DNA from: Paragyromitra xinjiangensis
Lineage: Eukaryota; Ascomycota; Pezizomycetes; Pezizales; Discinaceae
Direction of reading: 5' to 3'
NCBI GenBank assembly: GCA_038503065.1
Contig: JBCAMK010000005.1
Coordinates: 2,294,001 to 2,358,000 of the forward strand
Length of the DNA stretch: 64,000 nt
Positions 56,571 to 64,000 of the stretch are shown piece after piece. The notes under the pieces were generated by a model that saw only the letters and a list, made by a program, of their open reading frames with translations, made no database searches and was not told where the DNA came from. Each line of letters opens with the position of its first letter. The stretch's first letter is position 1. The position numbers and the translations under genes were made by a program.

Positions 56571-57843
56571 GCACTGACAATTTACCTTGTTTACGATTTG
56601 TTCACTCGCTCAGTGTATCGATTGGATGATTGTTTCTTCTATCTACTCATGGATGCAGAGGGCAGGCAAGGGAGCCCAGGATTCTCTATCAATTCTATGA
56701 TTTCTACTTTTTTTAGGTACTCTTTTCGTCGATAGTCTTTTCTTGCCACTTCGGTGCCAGTAAATCTGGAATTGGAGAAGTAAGCATAACATAGCGTACG
56801 TCACTCTTTATATATTTCCACATTTAGTTAAACACAATTCTCCCCTGGTCTCGTTCCTTCGCATGCGCGATCCGCGTACCTAGCTAGAAACAAGATATCA
56901 AATAACTTGAAGAGATGTTGAGAATACTGGACAAGTAGGGAGGAGTAGAGACTCAATTGCTTGCTTGAGGTGGGTGGTTAGTACGTCCCTATCTAAATAA
57001 CTCTCTCGGGTGCCTATCTCTCAATCATTTCCGACCCTGAAAACCCTTCTACGGTCGACCGAATCCTTCAGGGCAATAGGAGACTCCGCCCCTAACCCGT
57101 TCCCCTCCATCGCACCTACTCTAGCAGAAAACAGCGCAGAGAAGCCAGAATAACGCATAAGACAGTATTCTTTCCGCGAGATAGTACCAACCGCACAGAC
57201 TTCCCTGTTCCAGATTTATATCCAGAAGATCTTAGCGCTAAGGCTAAATATGGCAATTCAAGTTGAGACGATCTGTGGATCACTGGTTTCAGCCTTAAGC
57301 TCGACCCATCCCGAGACAGAAACCTTATTTCAACCTCTTCGTCGCTTTTATATGCGGGCGGATAGCTCCCTTGGACTACGACACTGCCTACTTCTAGCTG
57401 TCAACACCCATACACACGCGTTATAAAGGTGTTTTACTCTACCGTAAAAACTCGAAAAACTCACTATCTCTGCAGTCCACGTGGTAGGGTGGGTAGATGG
57501 TTTTACCTGTTATCCCGGTTGATGCTTTGGTTACCTCTATAGAACATGTATACGTAGCTATTCAAAGCAAGCTCCAATTGCAGCTTCAAACCCCGTAGAG
57601 CCGCTCTTGTTTACCCCTACCATGTGGAATATGGAGATGGCGGGTTTCTCGAGCTCCTACGGTATACTCGGGGTGAGATTAAATCCTCGAAATACATAGA
57701 AATCATGGCGCCTTGCAACATAGCTCATTTTTAAGGAAGTTCATCAAAAAAAAGGGATGCACGCCTGGGCGCGATGGGCAAGAACCTGGGTGAGGCTCCA
57801 ACGGTACGCCTGCTTGCGTCTAGCTGCGTCCAGCTTCGTCCAT
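56571..57843. other. Intergenic region without recognisable genes
   Basis: Nothing beyond short frames is visible. It ends where the minisatellite region begins. Confidence 0.4.
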
Positions 57844-58087
57844 ACGCCTAGTACACTCATACGTTCGCTCTATTGCTCGCCCCAGCACGTTCATACGCCT
57901 GGTACGCCCATACACTTGCTCTACTACACGCCCCAGTACGTTTATACGCCTAGTACGCCCATACGCCCGCTCTATCGCACGCCCTAGTACGTTCATATGC
58001 CCAGTACGTCCATATGATCACTCTCAGCATGTATATACGCCTAGTACACCCATACGCTTGCTCTATTGCTCACCCCAGCACGCCCAT
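57844..58087. repeat. 51-bp minisatellite, five units
   Basis: Units start at 57844, 57895, 57946, 57997 and 58037; the fourth is shortened to about 40 bases. Each full unit is 51 bases and reads like ACGCCTAGTACRCYCATACG followed by a CGCTCTATTGC-type segment and CCCCAGCACGTTCAT. Because 51 is a multiple of three, a frame stays open as a 17-residue repeat (HTPSTLIRSLYCSPQHV). No start or domain supports a gene. Irregular CGCCCA-rich repeats continue to about 58150. Confidence 0.8.
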
Positions 58088-58410
58088 GCGCCCACATACG
58101 CCCACACCCACACGCCCACATGCGCCCATGCGCCCATGCGCCCAATCGCTCTATCGTACGCCAATGCACCCATATACTGTCTCCAGGTCGCAAATTCAGC
58201 CAAGTCGAAACCCTAACCCTCGGTTACCCAACCCTCCTAGGCTCATTATGACCTCACACACGCCTTCCGCCAGCAATTCCCTTATATCAACCACACACCC
58301 CACCTCCTGCTCGCCTCCCACCTCTCCACTTCTCTATCTCCCGCTCGCCCCACCTCTCCAATCCCCACCTCTTACCCGTTAGTCGACTGTGCTAACATGC
58401 TGTACTATAG

Positions 58411-58735
58411 AGTCAATTCAGCAGTCGATTCGGAGGCTTAGAAACAGCCAATTCAGAGTCTATTCAGGAGTCAATTCAGCAGTCAATTCGGAGGCTTAGA
58501 AATAGCCGATTCGAAGTCTATTCAGGAGTCGATTCAGCAGTCGATTCGGAGGCAGGCAAGCAGTTGATTCCGAGGCAGGAAAGCACGGGATTCGGAGGCT
58601 CAGAAACAGTCAATCCGGAGCCAATCCAGGAGTCGATTCGGAGTCTATTCAGCAGTAGATTCAAAGGCTCAGAAACAGCCAATTCGGAGTCGATTCAGCA
58701 GTCGATTCGGAGGCAGTTGGATCAACAGCGGAAGC
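58411..58735. repeat. Minisatellite of AGTCGATTCRG units
   Basis: Eleven- to twelve-base units such as AGTCGATTCAGC, AGTCAATTCGG and AGTCTATTCAGG recur many times. They are ordered into larger blocks separated by GAGGCTTAGAAACAGCC. The blocks differ by point changes, so the array is old. Confidence 0.8.
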
Positions 58736-61700
58736 AAGATAATGGGTGGAATTGCGTCCTACATGTACATAGAGCAGAATAGACTATTAGTGCCATACAA
58801 AGCAGCGTGACAAGCAGCGTGACATCGTACGTCTAATGCGCCCAATGCCGCCCAACGCGCCCAAGGGAGGCTGTACGTCCAGTATGCCAGGCTCGGATTT
58901 TCCAGGCCTGCGCCTGGGCGTGGACGATGCAGAACCTACGTCCAGCGCGCCCACACGTACGCCATACTAGACAATGCGCCTAATGCAGTGCCTAAAAGAA
59001 ATCCGAGCCCAGTGTGCCCAGTGCGCCTACTGCTCTGGGCGCGACTGAACGCAGACCCGGCTTTTTGCTGATGCTATACCTAAAATGGGGGAAACCTATA
59101 CACAGGACATTATTCATTAGATTCTCACATCTTGCTGTAGTTCTATGGTTGGATTATGGTTTATGCGTGTTGGTTGGGTTGCATAGTGTTCCTGGTTGTC
59201 AGGCATTTCAGGGATTTAATCTCAGCCTAAGCACGACTCAGTTGGGGTTTTGTTTGCTTGCGGTAAGTAGGAGATGACTAGTTGCTTCTAAAGCGATGGT
59301 GATGAGTCAACGACTTGAATTAATGATGCGTAAGCTATTGGGATGCTACTGGCATAACAACTCGAGCATCCGAGGACATGGTTGGTCATCTTGTTATCTT
59401 CACAATCCCCCACCCATGAAGGTAACTCGAAGCACCCTTATTGGAAACAGCGAAATCCCCGGAACCCATCGTATGAAAAAGCCGAGATATATCTGTTGTG
59501 TTTCTACTCCGCGTCTGTGTAGATGCAGATAAGGTAACAATGTTTCCGAGGGAAAGAAGGAACCGCATCCGTAGTAGAACTCTAATCAACGTGGTGAAGG
59601 ATATAATGGCCCCATTCTTTGGGGTCCATATGCAATAGGTAGTGGATAAAGGATAGTAAAAAGTACAAAAATGTAGTACAATCCCACATAGAAAATCCAG
59701 GTCTAGGCCCACGGGAAATAAGTCCGCAATCCACGCTACCAACCACATTACCCCGCGATCACCACGCACCCAACTTCAAGATCCACAGCATTTACTGCGT
59801 CGCCGACCCACTTGGAAACAGCTCCACTAGCAGATTAACACAATGGCCAGATTTCGTTACTACAACATGCAGCAAAGTGGGTAAGCCACGGAACCAATAC
59901 CGTCCTCGCCTACCAATCCGCAAGCCGAGTGATAGACCATGACTCCAATCATGGTCTTATGCAGTAGTATTCTGTTACCGGAGTCGCCGGAACAACCCCT
60001 AGATATGCACTGAATCTATTCTCGGGTGGCCTGGGCCGTGTGGGTCGTACATATTGCTTGGAAACATGTTGTTCTCTGCATTAAAACGTGGTCACTACGG
60101 CACTGGTGGGTGGATGGCTGGGCGTAGTTACACAAGCTGGATACTATGCTGGCTGAGCGCCGCAAAGGCATGATGGTAGTGTTTAGTGGGGTGGTATTTA
60201 GTGTTTAGTATTAGTAAATATTCGAACAGCTGCAGAGGCCTTTAACTGCGATGTGATACTACTGATGGAGTGGGTACTAGTAGCTTGGGCAGTACGGCAG
60301 TAGTTGCCGCGCCCTACGGTGTATAGTAAAGTAAGCGCGGGGTACGGAACTTTCGGCAAAATCTATCGTTCTAGAATAATCCCGCCTTATTTGTCTTTAC
60401 CTGAAACATAAGTCAAAAACTACCGTACGTACGGGCGGGATATGACCCGGTGCTATGCTTGGCTTAGTGAGTAGATCTTAAGATACGCTGACAGGACATG
60501 GATGCGCAGAAAGTTATTGTAGAGCGTGTATTTCATATCACTTGGGCGTACCCTGGAAACTGCCCTCACTAGGACCAGGTCGTATCTCGCCAGTACATAC
60601 GGTATGTTTAGAACGAGAATTCAGGTTTTCCACAACTCTTGAGCCCGGGTCTCTACGGGCGCGCATCCATTACGGCACAAGCGATCACTCGGGTGGCTAA
60701 GCGATCCACTCGCCTTGGTTCGCTTCCGTTACGTCTACGGCTACCCCCACAGTAGAAGCCATCTGGCAGGGCTTACCGACTTTTGCGACGAGGGAGAGCC
60801 TAGTAACAGCTGTTGGTCAACCCGTTGGTGGCGTTTTTCTTCTGCTTGAATTATGACAGCACGTGTACTTCCTTGGCTTTGGTTGGACATTCCTTTGACC
60901 TCATTTCAGCTCGTTTTATATGTATGTCGTCTTCAGGGGGAGATCAAGGCCCAGGATCGTGGTGAAGGTACCGAATTTTGGTTGAAACCGGCTGGCTCTC
61001 CTCCAATGTCTGTGCGCGATAGATACTCTTGATGGGGGATATATTTCTATGTGTTGGAGTGGGCTAATTGGTGTTGGGGCGAAATCTCCGTACCGCTGGG
61101 GGGCCAAGATGAAAATTCATCTTAATCCTGGGGAGTCTTTTTTTGTTGATGTTTTGTTTTGGAGTAATGTCATGACGTTGAGATAGTAGCAGTAACCCAT
61201 AGACGTGCTTTTCTTGGAATTTTCAGCTCCGTCAGTTTGCGCCACAGGGTCTATTAGTTTTCTTGCATGGTAAACGATGGAAATAGGAATCCAAGTAAAT
61301 CGCGAAAGGGGTAAAGTTTCCAGATCAATTCTCGTGTAACGCGCGGCTCGTTGCACTTACCCCTGCCAAGGCTCGGTTAGCATTCAGCAGATGGCGAATG
61401 TATTGGCTAATGTTTCGCGATCGGACTTTAACATGAAACGAAGCGACCCGTCTGTGTGCTTCTTTTTACTGCAGAGAGGGAGAAAGTATTTGCTGAGTTC
61501 TCGCATTCGCCGGTGTCGGCGGTAGGAGTACCTACTGCGCTCTGTCTAGTTGAAAACCCAATAGAATAAACGCCATCTTGGAAACATTGGACTCTACTGA
61601 GGATATTGGTCATTGAAGGACTAACACTTCTACGAATTGGGCTTGCTAGCAAGGAATAGTGAAAATTTTCTGACTTGCATGGGCTGCATGTCTTCTTCTC

Positions 61701-62322
61701 GGAGCGACATCGAATTCTCGGTCCGTGCCGTGGTATCAAGAGCGGGGTTATCCTACGAGATGTCTTGAGGGAGTCAGATCCGAAATTCCCGTTCGAGGGT
61801 TTTATTCCTCGGAAAAGAGCAGAATGAATGTCTTGCTTCTCTTTTATACGAGAGACAAATGTAAGGGGTATAGACAAGCCGTTTCAATGTCTTGCATGGT
61901 GACATTAGTATTCCACGGCTAAAGCTGTATTCTACTGCCGTACTGCTCCCAGCCAATCATGAACCGCAGCTCTGGGTCCCAGGACAAGATCCCGCGCGCC
62001 TTTCTGCAGTCGGATCCCTGGGACGCTCAGGGGACAAAGCCTTGGATCCTTAATTCCTGCCAGTACCCTGGGCCCATTGAGTCCTGGATGGGGGAGTGGA
62101 GATGGCCTATCAAGTTGGACTACTATTAGAGTCCGACCGGGAAATAATAAATATTCCAACTTTCCCCCCATTCTTTGCTCTTCACTGCGATAGCAACACA
62201 TTCTCTCCTTTCCTCACTTTCCCTTCTTTTTCCTCTTTGATAGAAAACTATTACTCTTGACGAGTACCTTTATTCACTCCTTTTGATCTTCGAACTGGTT
62301 TTCCATAACCCACATCTCCAAA
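58736..62322. other. 3.6-kb gene-poor region before the LPMO gene
   Basis: CGCCCA-rich irregular repeats continue to about 59040. The rest lacks frames with family features; the 149-codon frame at 61428-61877 on the minus strand has no ATG start or domain. The final ~200 bases are CT-rich and form the promoter of the LPMO gene. A tRNA-like segment is listed separately. Confidence 0.4.
60611..60690 (-). other. Second tRNA-like segment
   Basis: On the minus strand, TGCCGTAATGGATGCGC resembles the A-box and D arm of an arginine-type tRNA. A GCCCG/CGGGC stem follows where an anticodon stem would be, and CCTGAATTCT stands in the B-box place. The T arm does not fold, so it is not a working tRNA. 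Its layout is like the segment at 41955-42037, so both might be heads of one SINE family. Confidence 0.25.
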
Positions 62323-63735
62323 ATGAAAACCATCTACAGCATCTTCGCCTTCGCCGGGCTCTCCATGGCCCACAATGTCATGACCCATTTCCACGTCAAT
62401 GGCGTCGCCAATCCAGACTGCGTCCGACAAGCCGTTTCCACCAACCCTCTCACTGTCCTCGACAGCGACGACATGGCATGTAATGCCGTGAAAGGAAACG
62501 GTGCCTCCAAATGCAGCATCAAACGTACTTCCCCCCCACTCCAACTAAGTTAACCCTCACTAACACTCTCCAGCCGGTGACACAATCGCCTTTGAATGGC
62601 GAGCAGACCCAAATATCCCTGCAGCACAATACCCACTTAAAGACGGCACTATCCCAGTCGGTGTTACCGACGACTCCCATAAAGGCCCATGCGCAGTATA
62701 CATGAAGAAAGTCAGCGACTCTTCGAACGCAGTCGGTGCTGGTGACGGATGGTTCAAGGTCTCTGAAGATGGACTGCTGAATGGCGTGTTCTGTACGGAT
62801 CGTCTTAGACTTGCGAATCTACCGCAGCCGGGCGTATTACCGAGTGATATTGCGCCAGGGGATTATTTATTGAGGGCGGAGTTTCTGACTCTTAATAATG
62901 CTGGGCCGTCGCCGAATCCGCCGGTTTTCGATAGTAATGGTGTTCCGGAGGGTGGGCAGCCGCAGTTTTATGTTGGGTGAGTTTTTCTCCATACTTGGTT
63001 TGGAGTGTAGTTGCTGATTAGTTTAGATGTGTCCAAGTTACGGTTGAAGGTACCAGTGGTACTGCAAACCCTAGCACTGTTAGTATTCCTGGATACGTGA
63101 ACATCAACTCTCCTGGCTTGCTCTACGATATCTGGAATACTCCCAGTAATATCTTCAGCAACTACCCTATGCCTGGACCGACCCCGCTGCTCGCTGACGG
63201 GACAGCTGGTACCATCGCTGGCTCACCCGATACTGTTCCTTCTGCTGTCCCATCTGCCACTAGCACCGCCGCTGGGACTCCCGCTGGAACTCCTGCCTCA
63301 AGCGCGAAGCCCACCACCAAAGCCTCAAACCCAACTACTGTCGCCGCCGTCTCCCCTACTGATGACGGCTCAGACAGCACCCCCACCTTCACCCCCACCA
63401 CCTCAACATACACCCGCGTCGCTCCCACCGACGGCGGCTCAGATAACACTCCCATCTCCACCCCCACTACCTCAACATACACCCGCGTCCGCCCCAGCAA
63501 CACCCCAGACGACACTCCCACAGTCGCACCAACCACCACCCCTACCCATTACAGCAACATCAAATACGTCACCGCCACAACCCTCATCACCCGAACATCC
63601 ACCCTCCGCTCCCTCTCCCGGTTTGGCTCTGACGATTCCGATGCCGCCCCCACTGGTAATGTCCCGTATTCAACTTACCACCACGGGTATCATGGCGCTA
63701 GAGGACACGGTTCTCACCGTCGCCGCGCCCTCTAA
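62323..63735 (+). CDS. AA9 lytic polysaccharide monooxygenase
   Basis: Exons 62323-62524, 62574-62976 and 63027-63735 encode 437 residues. The signal peptide MKTIYSIFAFAGLSMA is cut directly before His17 (HNVMTHFHVNGVANPDC), the N-terminal His of the copper brace. GDTIAFEWRADP, TDDSHKGPCAVYM (second His), DGWFKVSEDG, LPSDIAPGDYLLRAEFLTLN and QPQFYVGCVQV (axial Tyr region) follow in AA9 order. AA9 enzymes oxidatively cleave cellulose or hemicellulose with copper. After the catalytic domain (to about residue 240) comes a long Thr/Pro/Ser-rich tail with duplicated TPTTSTYTRV units and a His/Arg-rich end (YHHGYHGARGHGSHRRRAL). There is no CBM1. It is consistent with a plant-biomass-degrading or plant-associated fungus. 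Confidence 0.93.
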
Positions 63736-64000
63736 ATGGGTCATTAATTCATCGAATGGGCTATTATGGTAACGAAATAAACTCCTGTGGGGTTTGTGTC
63801 GAGAGAGGTTGGTATATGACTGCTAGCTAGACTAGACGGTTTTTTGGAGCGATTTCATTTCATTCTTGGGACTTACTGCTGGGTAAAGGGGTCTAAAAAA
63901 AACAAAAACGGATGGGGAGTTGGGTTTATTTGTATTTTATTTTCTATTTTTCGCGATATTTTGAGGTTGGGCTTGGTCCCGGCTGTTCATTCTTTTTGTA
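63736..64000. other. Downstream region of the LPMO gene
   Basis: T-rich sequence, probably 3' untranslated region; no further gene starts before the window ends. Confidence 0.4.

Noticed and set aside
61428..61877. 149-codon minus-strand frame
   Set aside because: No ATG at the start, no family match and a Ser/Arg-rich random-looking sequence.

Overview
The window is nuclear DNA of a filamentous ascomycete fungus. Genes are split by short GT-AG introns, mostly 40-95 nt, often with a CTAAY-like branch site. The gene set is fungal: NuA4 subunit Vid21/Eaf1, Mak11, the ER J-protein Erj5, Yip3/PRA1, class 2 dihydroorotate dehydrogenase, an AA9 lytic polysaccharide monooxygenase, a PNGase A-type amidase and a multi-intron gamma-glutamyltranspeptidase. 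Long gene-poor stretches, non-autonomous element remnants, ankyrin pseudogenes and introns rather frequent for a mould suggest, but do not prove, Pezizomycetes (the truffle/morel class).

Layout. 0.7-3.0 kb: a TBC-domain protein. 3-10 kb: gene-poor, with a decayed ankyrin gene, a decayed copy of a Cys-rich gene whose intact relative lies at 21.3-21.9 kb, and a 1.24-kb imperfect inverted repeat whose left arm has been invaded by a small element. 10.2-14.4 kb: ERJ5, a PRA1-family gene and, 2 nt after its stop, a coiled-coil gene. 14.4-23.6 kb: mostly gene-poor; it holds a G+T-skewed stretch, a Lys/Ala hexanucleotide-repeat ORF, a small unknown ORF and the intact Cys-rich gene. 23.6-25.9 kb: a two-exon gene joining a FAR1-like zinc domain, an F-box and ankyrin repeats. 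27.8-36.2 kb: divergent MAK11 and VID21. 37.1-37.7 kb: a 608-bp element with ~140-bp terminal inverted repeats and a TAGA target-site duplication. 38.0-41.0 kb: a METTL14/Kar4-family gene. 43.5-45 kb: dihydroorotate dehydrogenase. 46.2-55.1 kb: a small secreted Cys-containing protein, gamma-glutamyltranspeptidase, a secreted CAP protein and a PNGase A-type amidase. 55.8-56.6 kb: a stand-alone SRA/YDG protein. 57.8-58.7 kb: minisatellites. 62.3-63.7 kb: an AA9 LPMO.

Functional themes. The 27.8-41 kb block is housekeeping (ribosome assembly, NuA4 histone acetylation, RNA methylation-like factor). Between 46 and 64 kb, five of six genes encode secreted or endomembrane proteins. Two genes are possible products or readers of genome defence and transposons: the FAR1-type fusion and the SRA protein. 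All splice models were built by hand from reading frame, splice signals and family motifs; none has been confirmed by transcripts.
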